64,000 nucleotides of DNA from Diphasiastrum complanatum (lineage: Eukaryota > Streptophyta > Lycopodiopsida > Lycopodiales > Lycopodiaceae): NCBI GenBank assembly GCA_029204225.1, contig CM055098.1, positions 20,028,685-20,092,684 of the forward strand. The letters are read 5' to 3'. The notes under the pieces were generated by a model. The model saw only the letters and a list, made by a program, of their open reading frames with translations, ran no database searches and had not been told where the DNA came from. Both the position numbers and the translations under genes were made by a program. Shown one piece after another: positions 38,101 to 52,000 of the stretch. Each line of letters begins with the position of its first letter. The first letter of the stretch is position 1.

Positions 38101-40712
38101 TTTGGCAATTGGTTTGAGGAGCTCGGCTGAAAGGAGGTCAATGTCAGATGTACGATTGTTCTTGAGTTTGCAGATGGTGGCTTCAACCATGTCAGGAGAA
38201 AAGAGGTCACAATGAGTAGGACGAGAAGAAAGAGAGATGGAAGGGTGAGCAGTTGTATATAGGCTGGTTGCATAGTCGACCCAGGATTGAAGAGGGATGG
38301 GTGTAATGGATAGGGGCTTATGAAGAAAGATCTTCCAAAAAGTAGCCGAGGAAGCAGAGTGGAGGGAGCGAAGGAGGTAGGAGGAACGGGAAGAAAAGTA
38401 GGCCACTTTCTTTTTGCGGAGAAGGGAACGAAGATGCTTTTCTGCGGAAGAAGACAGTGTAGAATTGGAGAATTTGAGGAACTCGACATATTTCTGGAAG
38501 AAAGAACAGTCGTTGTCATACCATTTATTATGGGTACGACGATGAGAAGAGAAGCGACGAGGGGGCGCAATGGCATGAGCGGCAGTAGTCAGGGCGTGTG
38601 TTAAAAAGGAGGCTTGGGTAGTGACATCAGAGGAGGAAGGAAAGTGGTCCAGAAGACGAGAGACGTGGGCAACATATGCTTGGATAGCGGGTGGGTCGAA
38701 CAAAGAGGGAAGGTGGAGGAGAAGGCGGACTTGGCGCTGGGGAGAAGGAGAGATACAGCAGAGAGTGATCAGCGAGGACCGGAGTAGAGATGGTGAAGGA
38801 TGCCAGGCGGGGCAATAAAGCAAGAGATGCAATGAAATAGTCCACTACGCTGTGACCGCCACCAAATGGGTGGCAAGCTTATGCAGAGGAGGATGGCCAC
38901 TGAAGAAGACCTTTAAGGATAATGAGACCGTGTGCTTGAGCCAACCTTAGAAGCTGTTCCCCAAAAAGCGTAACCGTCACGGATGAGTCCTAAGAATAAC
39001 GGGCATAAGAGGTATCCAACGGATGAAGAGAGAGTGTGTCAGCATAGAACTCAGTCTGGCGAGCGGTTGTGCGTGCGTTAAAGTCCCCTGCAAGCAACAT
39101 GTAACCCTGTAGAGAGAGTCTAGCAACGCCGTCAGAAAGGGCCTGAAAAGGATCACCTCCCAAATCCATAAACACTGAAGTGTGAGGAGCAAACTAGCAC
39201 ACTGCAACAAACAAGTCCTGGTCCAGCCCCAAGAAGGATGCCGTAATCTGAAGCCACAAGTAACGGCCATAAGTATCCTGAGACACCAACCGAATAGAAG
39301 GAGTATACACCGACCTGTACAAACATGCAACTCCACCAGAGGCCCGAAGTATCCTGCCCTGTAGCATAGGTCGTGGAGCAGAATTCCACTGAAAACCAGA
39401 AATGTCCAGAAGTGGGTGTGTGGAAGACTCATATGTCTCTGCAAAAAGTAGAAAATCAACCGAACATAGATAGGTGTCAAGATCAGCCGTTGTAGAAGAG
39501 GTGGAGAGGCCGCCGCAATTCCAAAAACTGAATGTGACGGTAGCCGGGGCTATCGGACTGCTCCCATGCCCGAGTACCCCAACTTCCTATTGACACTTGG
39601 AGAAAGAGCGAGGGTTGCCATTTGTAAATACCACCCGCTGTTATTTTGTCCTTGCCTCCTGAATAATAGTTTTACGCTGTAACCATTGGCAGTGAGTAAG
39701 GTCATCATATAATAAATCTGAGAGGCTCGGAGAGTACGACGCGCACGAAGAACTATCTGTCGATCGTCCATGGTAGATGATCTCAGGGTAGAAGCCCATG
39801 ATTTGGTCTCACGTACTTCTTGCTCGAGAGTAGGTACTCTATACATGTTCCACCGTCTCATGAAGCCGCTATTCAAGAACGGGAATCCGGGCAATGCACT
39901 CAACAGTGTCATGTATCTGGCGCTCAAGTAGGGGAAGCTTACTCATGGATGCCTTAGTATCCTCAACAGCACGGGAGATATTAGGGATGATGTCCCTCAG
40001 CAAAGCACTAAGTCCACGAAGTTCATTGCGTTGTGAAAGAAAAGCGACAAATTGCTTAGAAATGTACTCATTCAACGAGGAGATGTTCTCAGGAGTGGTG
40101 TGCCACGTGTAGATGTGGCATGTGTCTCCCCCCATAGTAGCTGAGGACGAAGCAGCAACCTGTGGCGGTGGAGCGCTGACAAAATCGGTAGGCATGGTGA
40201 ATGCAATTTCCAAAGTACGAAGACGTTTGCGTGAGCCTGTAGACAAACTTCTTAGCACGCTTTGTGCGCAAGACAAAGCCTGGAGGATGGCGAAGCGAAG
40301 CCGTAGGATGATTTGCAGGAGATAGATGAGAGAGGAAGCAAAACCCTAATCAAGCAGTTTTACGAAAATGAGCGTAACTTTGTCATACGAAGTCCGATTG
40401 ACCCGAAAATTGATTCAGATCGAAGGTAAGACAGAGCACTACGCAGTCGTCAGACTGTACTTGCAGTACGGTACGGATCCATACATTCTGTACGGATTTT
40501 ACAGACTGCGAAAATTTTGAGATCAAGAAAAATCAAATTTTCAAAACTCAAACTGTTGAGGATCTATTGCAAAAGGATAGCAGCAATGAAATCTTGAGAA
40601 ACAAGCTTAGAGTAGCTAAAAGTGATGCAAGAAAGTGTCATGCACAAAAAAGGTAGATCTAGCCACAAAGAAAGCTAGAAAGAAGTGAGAGTTGCATGGA
40701 GATGGAAGCAGT

Positions 40713-40778
<66 letters not shown>

Positions 40779-43700
40779 AAATTGTAGGACTTGTATGCTG
40801 ACTAGTATTTTCCGAATGCTTCCAGATGACACACCTATTAAATTGCAAATATCTATCAGACGTTCGAGGTCTTGTTATTGAGCACACGGTCATTTGTAGA
40901 GGACTTAGCAATATTGGACTTTTGTAGATTTGCACCACAAGTGTGTAGAGTTTGATAAACAGTGAGATGTTTATTTCAGGCTAGTCTTGGACAGACAAAT
41001 ATTTCTCAAGTACTATGGGGCTTTTGGCATCTCCAGATTCCAGAAGATTAGTCTCATTACATACATACTTCAACCGCCTGCTAGTAGCAGAGCATGTGAT
41101 ATCTATCATGTCAGCCTCTTACACGTGGATAATCGATTCCTATGCTCTAATATCTAAGGAAAATTCAAAACTTTATTTTACAGGTAAACATAAAGTATTG
41201 AATTCTCAGACAATTTCTATCAGTTACAAAAGCAATACAGAGATGCATGCATTCTGACACTTACTAAAACCAAAGACATGTATAGGCCAACACTTCCCTG
41301 AAGTTGTGAATCATACTTGCAGAATAGTGTTCTCTGTTTCAAAGGATCACGACTTCACAACATACATGAAACCAGAACCCAAAATAAGTAGCATATTGAG
41401 CCTGCACCAAACCTGTTCAAGCTCCTTCGTTAGTGCATCGATCTCCTTAAGGGCATCACACCTTGCCTCACTCTCCTTGGCTAAAGCATTCTCAACAGCC
41501 ATTTTTGTAGCTGCCCAGGCAGCCTTCTCCTCTTCAAAACGGAAGTAAGAATCTGTAAGCTCCTAAAAACACCAGATTAACAAGAGGAATCAGCTTACTG
41601 CATACCTTTGTCAAAAGTAAGATGAAATTTATGCTATGTGCCTAGTTCTTACTGATGTCAATTCATCTTTGACTTTGGTGAGGTCAGCTGCAGCAGATTT
41701 TGCTTCATGACAGGCAGTAATATGGATTTGAAGCTCTTCCGCCTACAACAGATGACACATTTGAAGCACTCAGTACACTTCACCAGAGATTGAATTAATG
41801 CAGTGCAGTCAATAGAGATTCTAGACCAATTTGTCTATCATTTGTATCAAATTTCAAAATATCTAGCAAAGCTTATTCATACAGATGCATTGACAGATAA
41901 CATATAATCCTACATGTTGGAATTTATGCATCATCAGAATGCCTCTATGGACATATTTAAGTTCATAAATGCCATCTAGGATAAAGAACATTAGAGAATG
42001 CTCTTTTCAAACACTTTGGGCTGCAGTTAAAGGGCAGATAAGTCATGGTCCGTGGAGTATAATTTCTGGGCATTCCAAGGAAAATAAGTCTTAAACAGAT
42101 GCTATAGATCAAATACTTTGACACAAGGGTTATAAAACTTTTTAGTATTGCAAAATCAGCAAACTGACCTTTTTGTGAAACACAATTAATGTGTACCCCA
42201 ATCAATCTAACAAAGCTTGTAGAATAGATTGCGACGAGCAAATAAACTCTTAAAAATAAGTCTCAAAACAAGCAGCAAAGATGGAAATAAAACATATATT
42301 TGAATAAAGAAACTTGCGAGGTTATGGAACTGATTGGTAGATTTAGCAAGTTGAACATCAATTGCTATTCATCATTCAGATTAACACAGCTTAGCAAAAA
42401 AATTGAAAAGAACTCAAAGTTTACAATAGAAGTGACAAAAGCAAAACAAAACAACGTTCACAACATATTTCTGAACACAACAAGGCACATCACCCAACAA
42501 GATGGCTAGGGTGAATACATGAGAACTAAGATTGCCAGGCAATTTTTTGCAGCTACCACATGAACTTCGGCCTAAGGTAACATATTTTCAGCCCATTTCA
42601 AATTCGTAAATCTTCCACAGTAGTTTCAGATGCTTGTGCTAACTTTAAGCAACAGCTATATGATTCACAACTTCTTTTGAAACGCCTTTTTACCTTTCAT
42701 ACTCAAAATTTGTAGCAAGCACAAGACCAGGCATATTGTAGTCATCATTGATTCAAATAGCAGAATAATGCCATGCAAGTACCCAGATTAAACATTATCA
42801 ACTGGTGCTGATTCTATTTCTGCTTCATCTGATTCTCCTTATTGTCTTCAAAGTTTCATCACTTTGTGACCTCCCTTAAACTGGCTCTCTGTCTCGAATT
42901 CATTGCTCCCTAATTTTCAAAATCAAGCTAGCTCATTACTTTCTCAAGTTGCGAAGAAATACCTCAAGCTTCTCATATCTGGCAAGATGAGCTGATTCTT
43001 TTCTCTGGAACTTGGATCCCACGGTGGTTGAAATTGTGCCATACAACTGTATGAATTCTTGAAAGTTCACAAGCTTGACTTGAGCTCCCAAAACCGTTCT
43101 ACGAAGGCCTATAGACGAGTGCTATCAAGGCAGAGTGTGTGTTGCTTGTAGCACTCTCTATTCTTCTCCTACTATGTTATTCAACCATCAAAAGTTTCTG
43201 TAATCTTAGGTAGGTAGTTTCCTCTTACACTTACTTAGAAGTGCTCTTTACTGGACATATATTCAGCATGAGACAAGCAACTGCAGCTCAACTTGGAAAG
43301 AGCCATGCTTCCCTTGTCCAATAAGAGCGTCTTTGATTCTGTAAGTTAATTCGAGACATCGCAAGTAGGCGTACAATCTATGATACGCTTGTCACCCCCA
43401 CAGCCTTATATGCAGCACTGGCATGGTCTACAGGTCGTACCTCATCAGACTGGCTAGCATCTCACGACTACAAATCACCATGCTATCACATGTGACATGA
43501 GCTAAGCCCTTTGTTCCATATCAGATTATTTTTGTTGAGTTTGCAATTCCACCTCTAAAATTTGGTGCCATTGTCCTACCTACCAAATATATCCGATGAC
43601 TCCAATTGTTTCCAGCAGAGATACACACAAGTAGCACTCACTTCCTCTCAGTAGCTTCATGATCAAGATTATCGATTGTCATGGTTCTTAGGCATCTCAC

Positions 43701-46700
43701 CTCCTCCAGACATTTGGCATTTTTATCACTGACCTCCCTTCAAATACTCATCAATTTATAGGACATTTTCTTTATTCAACATACCTTGACCGAGTTTGGT
43801 AGGGACAATCAACGCACAAACCCGACTATTATCAGACTCATTTTCTGAAGCGATGCTCTAGTGAAGCTCCATTGCTGCTCCAACAAAGTGCTCCAGATAC
43901 GACTCAGTAAAGCTCAACGCCTCAGATCCTGTCAGCATCCCTAGTTGTTGCCCAACGGATCTTCCATCATCCTTCTAGGGGAAATGCAATCAAATCTTCC
44001 ATTTGCAACATCTCGTTGCAGTTCCACCTCTTTACTGATCTTTGTCCATCAAATGCAAGGATTCTTCGTGCTCCTCGACCTCTTGATCAACAACATTTGC
44101 TTGGTTAGATTGTGCATTCTTCTTTTTGAAACATTCGGATGCATAGTGGCCCATCTTGCCACAATAAAAGCATTGCATCTTGCTTTTATCCTTGTTGGCC
44201 TTGACTTTGCTTGAGGATGGAGTTGAGGATGTGTCTCCACCTTCCTTGGGCTGATCCTTGTTGATCCTCTTTGCCTTGCCTTTGCCCTTGCCTTTGATGA
44301 ACATAGCTTTGTCTCCATCATCCTGAATCTGCATGCTCCCAAACCTGTGAAGCATGTAGTCCTTCCTGCAATCCTCGGCCACTAGAACTCCTTGTAAGTC
44401 TTCAATGCTAGGAAGATTATACCCAAAATGGAGTAGGATTGAGCAAGATTAGCATAATCATTATCTAATCCATTCATGATGATTTGGACAAGTTCAACTC
44501 TCTATTCAAGTCTTTGACTCTTAGAACAAAAGATTGTGCACTCTCTCCTCTCCTTTGGAAAGATTGAAGGATCTGATTTCTAAGTGTCAATACTCTTGTG
44601 GTGTTCTTAGACTCATAAATAGATTGAAGGATCTCCCATGCCTCTTGTGCAGAAGTACGACCGGCTACTTCTTTAAGCAACTCATTAGAGACATTCATTT
44701 TCAAACAATGTAAGGCAACTTCAGACCTCTTCTTGAACCTGGATAACTCTTGTGGATTTTGAGGCTCCTCCTCATTACCCAACACTATATCCATAAGATC
44801 TTGGATTACTAAGATAGACTCCATCCTTACTTTCCACAAAGAATAATTTGAAGAATTAAGTCTTTCAAAAACTTCCAACAAATAGAATCCAATTGAAGCC
44901 ATAACAAAAAACTTTGTGGTACAATAAGTTCACGCGTCTGAAAGATGATAAGAGGTGAGCTTACTGGCTTTGAACCCTTATAGTGATATACACAAAGTAT
45001 TAGCAAAGTTAGAAAGATCTTGATCACTATCTAGATCACTTTCCTCATCAATGTCAAAAATACTTGAAAAATTGACCTTACCTATTTCACTATGAATAAG
45101 CACTTCTAGTGATGACTTCAAAATCCTCTTTCTCAGATCCAAACACTTCTTAAGACTCAAAAAGGCCTAACTCACTCTTATTCTAAGAGCTGGAAAGGAT
45201 CAAAAGAGATTTGAAACAAAACTATGTCACAATTTTTCACTCTATTGACAATTTGGAGAGAATCAAGATCAAACTTGGCTTTGACATAAGGTATGAATGA
45301 TCTGAAACTCTATGACACAGGTCAAGTGGCCTACCATGGTCTAAACATCAGATCAATAGCCCTATCAAATGATTTTAGCTTTACTTGGAAAGAGATGCAT
45401 CAAAAAGTTCACTCTAGCCTCTTGATTCTAGCAATTTCTAGATGCACAATTTTGCAATACTTGCTAAATTGGTATCAACTCAAAGTTTATGGTTCTTCAC
45501 GGTTTCTGAGCATAAACCACAGCAAAATAAAACCTAATGAACCTAAAACCTCCAGAGACTTGCTTAGAATGCAGATGGAATAGTTTGGATCCAATCGAGT
45601 CTTGGATTGCCACCAAAAATCAAGAAAACTTGCTATTTTGATATTCCAAAAGGTAAAAGCTTGGGTCCAGCTCTGACATCATGTTCAAACATCTGAAAAA
45701 TCAGACAAATCAACCTTATTTGGATCCCAAAAGATCAATCAAGCATCAAGGATTGCACTTAGATCTATAAGATAGAATACTAGCACTCAATTCTAACTTA
45801 TTTGCATCTAAATTGGCAAGAGCACTTGAATACCTCACTCAGACTAGCAGTTAATGATCCCCACGGCTTATCACACACGTGTGAAAAGTACAGTACTTGA
45901 TTTGGGTCAGATCCAAACAAATGAACTCAAAAGATTACACAACGATCATGCATCAATTCCACATAAACAAGAAGATTGCCAAAATTGCCAACAATTTGAT
46001 TCTCATCAAAGAGGAAATCACTTACCATAAATTTACAAACGATTGATCACATATCTATATATACATCTCAGGTCCGACCTTCTATAGGGTTCTATCACCC
46101 TTAATCTCTCCCTAATCAATCCCTAATCATGTCTTGAATCAAGCTCCATTAGTTATGACATGATCCATGCATAATCACATGATTTACTCTACCAACTGCC
46201 ATGATTGATGTAATCTCTTCCACAAGAGGATGATTTTGAATTTGAGACTGAGAAATACAATGAGAGAGAAGGTCACATACTCCTAAATATGTACACATGA
46301 AGTTTATATGGTCAAACAACTCAAATGACCATTTTACAATAGCTAGTTTTCCCAAATTTCTAACACATTTTACCCCTTTAAGAACATTTGTCAAAGGTAA
46401 TGCAATTATCGCATAACCCATGATAAATCTATGAAAAATCCCCGTAAAGCCCAAAAACGATTTGACCTCATGGATGGTTTGGGGTATAGGCCACTAACGA
46501 ACCTAACGGACTTTATTAGGGACAATTTCCAAGCTACGGCCCAAAATAGCGTGACCAAGCTGGAAAAAGACAAATTTGGATTCAAGTAACTTCAAGACAG
46601 TCCTAAGATGCTCCTCATGCTCCTCGAAGGTTTTACTATAGATGAGAATATTACATATAAGTAAACTATAACAAACTTTCCTAGATAAGGAAACCAGAAA

Positions 46701-48997
46701 TTCATAATGGCCATAACTAGTCCTCAACCCGGTTTTTTCCACATCCTCACTCTTGATTCGAATCTAATGATGCTCTGATCTCAAATCGATTTTGGTGAGG
46801 TACTTTGCACTATACCGATCAGCCAATTCATCCATTCAAGGTAAGGGGTAGCGGTTTTTTATAGTTAACTTATTTAATTTTTAAAGTCTACACTACACAC
46901 AAACGAGTACCTCCGTCTTTCTTATCAACTAAAATAGCTGAGCCCCCAAGAGGACTTGCTAGACCTTACATGGCCCATCTTAAGATAATTTTTGCAATTG
47001 CCTATAAACTTCATCCTCTTTGGTAGTACTCCTCCTGTATGGAAACAAGGATACAAGCGAGCAACCAGGAAGGAGTTTAATACCATAATCGACTCCTCTA
47101 GAGAGGGGAAGACCCTCAAGAAGCTGTTCTAGGAACATGTCATTAAATTTTTGTCTAAAACTCCTAAAGGGTTTGCCTCCCGGTGAATTTTCTTCTTTTA
47201 GGTTGTTAGACATTAATGCAAGTTGCATGTTCTAGCTTTGTAAATTGCATTCCTCATGATAAATGAAATCCTTCAACCAACACATGTATGAATCACAATC
47301 CACAATATTCATGCATTCAATTATTTCTAAAAAAAGCAAAAAGCATATAAGGAAATATCCGCATTTCCTTTCAATTCAGTGACTTGTTATGTTAGAAAGA
47401 CAAAGTGTGAGTTCCATAGTTTTTCTTTAACGACTCATTACTCTCATAGAACCACTCCTTACCAAGTGTCACATCTACTTTATCTAGATTCATAATATGA
47501 AAGTCTAAATTGTCTTTATAAGCTTGTATTTGATCATTAGATGAGGTACTATCCGGACCCATACTTGGCTTTCTGCTCCCGTGGCCAACTTCACAACATA
47601 ACGGTGGTCACTTTGCTTTGTTTCAACCTTTAGCCTCTACAACAAATTAGAGTTAAAATTGTGTGTAGAACCATCATCAAATAAAACTATTATGGCTTGG
47701 CCACCAATGACCCCATCTTCTTTAATACGGCACAAAAAATTGCCGTATTAAAGAAGCAATGCTCACACAGAATTATTAGCAAAGGAAAGATCAATACTTG
47801 AAATGCTGGAGTTACCTGGCGTCTTAAAGAAGCCCCTTTAGCTTGTCTCCTTTCTTTGAGCATTCATTTGGCACATGACCTGATTCCATGCAATTGAAGC
47901 ATAGATTGCACTTCTGGCCTTTGCAAAGGTCTCTTGGCCCATGGTAGATCTTTTCCGAGTTACTAGGACCTAAAGACACCTCTTTCGCCATATCCTTTCC
48001 TTTCATTGAAAAGAATGGTTTCTTACCCTTTACTTCGGGTTGAACACCAAGCTCAGGCCTAGACACTATCCGAGTGTCATCGTATATACGGCCAAAGCGA
48101 ACCACATCATCGAGGGTTAGCGGTTGGCTCCTCGTAACCTATAACTAATAATCTCTAGGCAAACCTAGAATAAAGTGCAACTTCACCAAAAGAGGTTCTA
48201 TGCTAGTTGCAAAACGAGAATACACTAATCCTTTTAATGTCTTGCTTGCATATCAACAATCTATTGTTCATAGCCGACAACATAGTTGCAAAGAAACGCG
48301 TTTCAGGGCAAAAATCTTCCCAAAAACACGTTTCTCAGAAACGCGATTTCAAAATCGTGCCCAAAAAAAACTAGAATATGTATATTTTATGCCCTAAAAT
48401 TGCCCTAAATCGGACCTAAACCATGCTGTAACCAACCCAACTATAACCAAAACACCTGGCAACCTATAAAGATGCAATGCCCTTGATCAGAGCTTTAATC
48501 TGATACCCATATTGCCCACAAAAATCAAAAATCCAAAAAAAGAAATCCGTTTCTCAAAAACGCTCTCCCAAAAAAGAAACGCGGTTCAAGAACGCATTTC
48601 TGATCGTGTTTCTGGATAGGGGGTGCAACTATGGCCGACTACAAAGTATCAGAATCTAGGGTAGGAGTAGCCGCATAGCCTCCGCAAGAGGAGACGTAGG
48701 CTGAGTGGAAGGGCTAGGATCCATGTGGCAAGAGTGAAAGAGGATAAGCAAAGAGAAGAGTTAGGACATCTTAAGTTTGTTTTAAGTTCAGTTGGACCCA
48801 ATTTTGGTCATGTACTGACTCGTGGGTCCTTAGGGGTCTAATTTGTTTAGGGGCCCTATCTTGACTTTTGGGGGTGCCCTACATTTAGTAAGTGGTTAAC
48901 CTTAGGGTTTGGTGGCATTTGGTCACATCCAGGTAGAGTACTTAGATGCTCATTGTGTATTCCATTTTTACAGTTTGGCTAAGCATTGCTCTTGTTG

Positions 48998-49062
<65 letters not shown>

Positions 49063-52000
49063 AGTTGGGCGCCCAGCCTCTTCTCTCTTGTTTTCTGTGG
49101 AGATTGATTGATAACTAGATCTTGGTGACTTGACTCTTGCTTTCCTACATGGTATCAGAGCTACCGGATCTGCAGCAAGCTTGTTTGTTGGCGCCCTACC
49201 AGAAGAGGAGCTTCTTTGCTTTTTGTTGTGAAATTTCAGCATCTTGCTGATCTTTTCAAGTGGAGTTTGGATCAACTTTTTTGTCTCTTTTCAGGTTGAA
49301 GGAGGGCGACCATCAAAGATCTTGGAGGAGCAATTTTTGGCACCCAAAAATCAGAATCTCAAATCTGATTTATATGCAACCAGTTTTCAGCAAGTTTCGT
49401 TTGGAGGAGGGCGCCCAAAAATCTGCTACTGATTTTTGGTTGTGGTGTCTCCTTATCTTGTTGTTTCTGTTTTCAGGTTTGCATTTGTGTAGGAGGGCAC
49501 CCAATATTCACCAAACCCTATTCAGGGTTAGGTCAACTTGTGGCTGGAAATTTGCAGATTCTCAGCAAGCAGTAGGGTGCTTTCAACAGCCCTATTGGAT
49601 TGTGTGTTGATCACACTATTTGACTTCCTAATTGGGTTTCGGTGTAGGCTTCAATCGAAGCTAACCTAATTTTCAAGAAGCTGGTTTTTTTTTGTGCAGA
49701 AAGACAGCCATCTATCCACTATCTTTTGGGCACTTTGGTTGCAAATTGAAAGACATCTTGTGCTCCTACTTTCAACTCTTTGTTTGCTGCAAATTTTTGA
49801 CTAGATTTGGTTGTGAAAAGGCTCTCTTTCCTATCTACTACAAGCTGAAATTTTGTTGGAGGTAATGGCTAAAGAATCGGAAGCTATCGGTTCTTTGTTT
49901 AGTGAAGATCGGTTGGATGGCACAAACTACTCGTTGTGGAGTTATATGATGAAGAATCTTCTCATAGCGAAAGGGCTGTGAGATTTGGTCAATGGTGATG
50001 AGGAAAGGCCTCCGTCTTTGGCACCTCCTACACCTCGTGGATCATCATCATCAACATCATCTTCTACATCTTCGGAAGAACAAAAGAAGTGGGATAGAAG
50101 GGATTCTTGTATTATTCGACACCCGCTCCTCACATAACATTATGAACTCTTGTGTGGTGAAGAAGCTCAACTTGGCTATGTGCCTTTTGATTACCGGTAC
50201 ACCGTTGAGATGTAAGGGCACAGAGGTGTAGGATCGACGAGTCTCTCAGGCACTGCTTTCTATTCACACTTACTCTGAGAAGTTAGACTTTGAGATCACC
50301 AAGTTGCTGGGGAATGGTGAGAACTGAACCGACAAAGAAGACGGATGTGTGTCAGACGAATCGGATCGGGACGATCCTACTACTGCTTGAAAGGCAGGGC
50401 CCAACGAATTCCCTCGGTGCGTGCACTACTGATAACTAAGTAGGCGAACACAATGATAAAATTAAGTTTAGAGCTAGATGCATCGTGATAGCGGAAGCAA
50501 GAGCAGACAATCAGACAAAGCCATCAAAAAGTCAGACAGAGAGCGGAAAGCATTGCAAATACTGACGGAACCTGAATGCAAAACTAGACAGCACTTTATT
50601 CAGATCAATTGTAACGAAATACAAGTCAGTGATGCAGGTGAGCACAAGACAATAGCGGGCGAAACCGCGTGCTCACAAAGTTAACTACAATCTGTCAAAG
50701 CTATGAGCTCATACTGACAATCCGTCTAAAAGAGGGAATCGATGCATAAGAGCATCTACAATGTCTGTCTCTATGGACTCAATAATCCGTGTTCTTGATT
50801 ATTGATCTCTTACAATTGCTTGCAATGATCTACATGCTATTTACATTTATGCAGATAAGTGTACAAGAGATGGCATGGAGCCGTTGTGTCGTCTAGAAGA
50901 AGATCGTGGCTGTTGTCATTGTCAAGTTGGTTGCGCAGTATAGAGGATGAGCGTGAGCAGGCCGATAAGTCGGGCTTCCCCGATATGTCGTCCAAGTTGG
51001 GCCTACCCGATAAGTCGTCCAACTCCGATATGTCGGCCATCTTCACTTGTTCGTCTTCAGTAAGCGACAATGCAAGTAAATATACAGCGATGAATGGAAC
51101 TAGATTAACATGGGATTTAGGAGAGTAGAGGAGATAAATCCAACACCCCCCCTTAATCTGGATCTGTGAATGCCTTGATCTTCAGACTAAGCAATGCACA
51201 AAATCTGTTGTGTGCGTTAATACTCGATGCCTTTGTAAAAATATCTGCAACCATGTCCCACGTTCGGTAGTACGTTAAACTTATCTCTCTGTTGAGAAAC
51301 TTATCGGATTTCGATGTGCTTACTCCTAGAGTGAAATCTACGGTTGGCCGATAAGGCAATGCACTCTGATTATCACAAAACATAATTGTAGGAGTGTATT
51401 GATTCAGACTAATATCTGACAATAAATTTCTTAACGAAATTGCTTCTTTAATAGATTGAAAAGCAGCAATATACTCTGCTTCTGTAGATGAAAGAGCAAT
51501 AGAGGTTTGCTTACGACTGTTCCATGATATAGGACCGTCGTTGAAGAAGAATGTAAATCCGGATGTGGACTTACGATTATCTACATCTCCTCCCCAGCTT
51601 GCATTGGCAAATCCACTGAGCCAATGAAGATTGTTGTTGTTGACTTCTCCATAGTAGATGCACTAGTCCACTGTAGCTCGAATATATCTCATGACTCTCA
51701 TAAGAGCCTTCCAATGAGTAATGCCAAGATTGGCCATGAATTGGCCGAGTGAGCTAACTGCAAAAGCAATATCAGGTCTTGTGCCGACCATTGCATACAT
51801 GAGGGACCCAAGTACCGATCGATAGGGATACTCTCTCATCTGCTCCTCTTCCTGCTTAGTCTGAGGACAAGTGCAGACGGAAGTGAATGCCCAGACAGAA
51901 GTGAGCTTCGCCCAGATCGGTCATGTCGAACTCAGAAGACAGCATCTGTATAGCATCCTTCACCAAGTTTGTACAGTTGCTAGAAAGCAATGTATCATCT

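Larger units (their letters stand above)
35903..40715 (-). mobile_element. LINE 2, full-length but mutated non-LTR retrotransposon
   Basis: Sense is minus. A (TC)n tract (40,716-40,774) lies at its 5' end and a (TTTC)n(TC)n tail at its 3' end, as expected if it inserted inside a (TC)n microsatellite. It has a 5' leader, ORF1 with a damaged RNA-binding part, UAG plus hairpin, endonuclease with a few stops, reverse transcriptase with frameshifts, an intact C-terminal half of ORF2 (36,096-37,520), and a 3' hairpin at 35,914-35,946 with stem GCACCC/GGGTGC. Confidence 0.88.

Noticed and set aside
40540-40660. Short plus-strand coding-like run (QTVEDLLQKDSSNEILRNKL)
   Set aside because: Only about 35 codons, within the presumed LINE 2 5' leader and antisense to it; no splice sites or family match.
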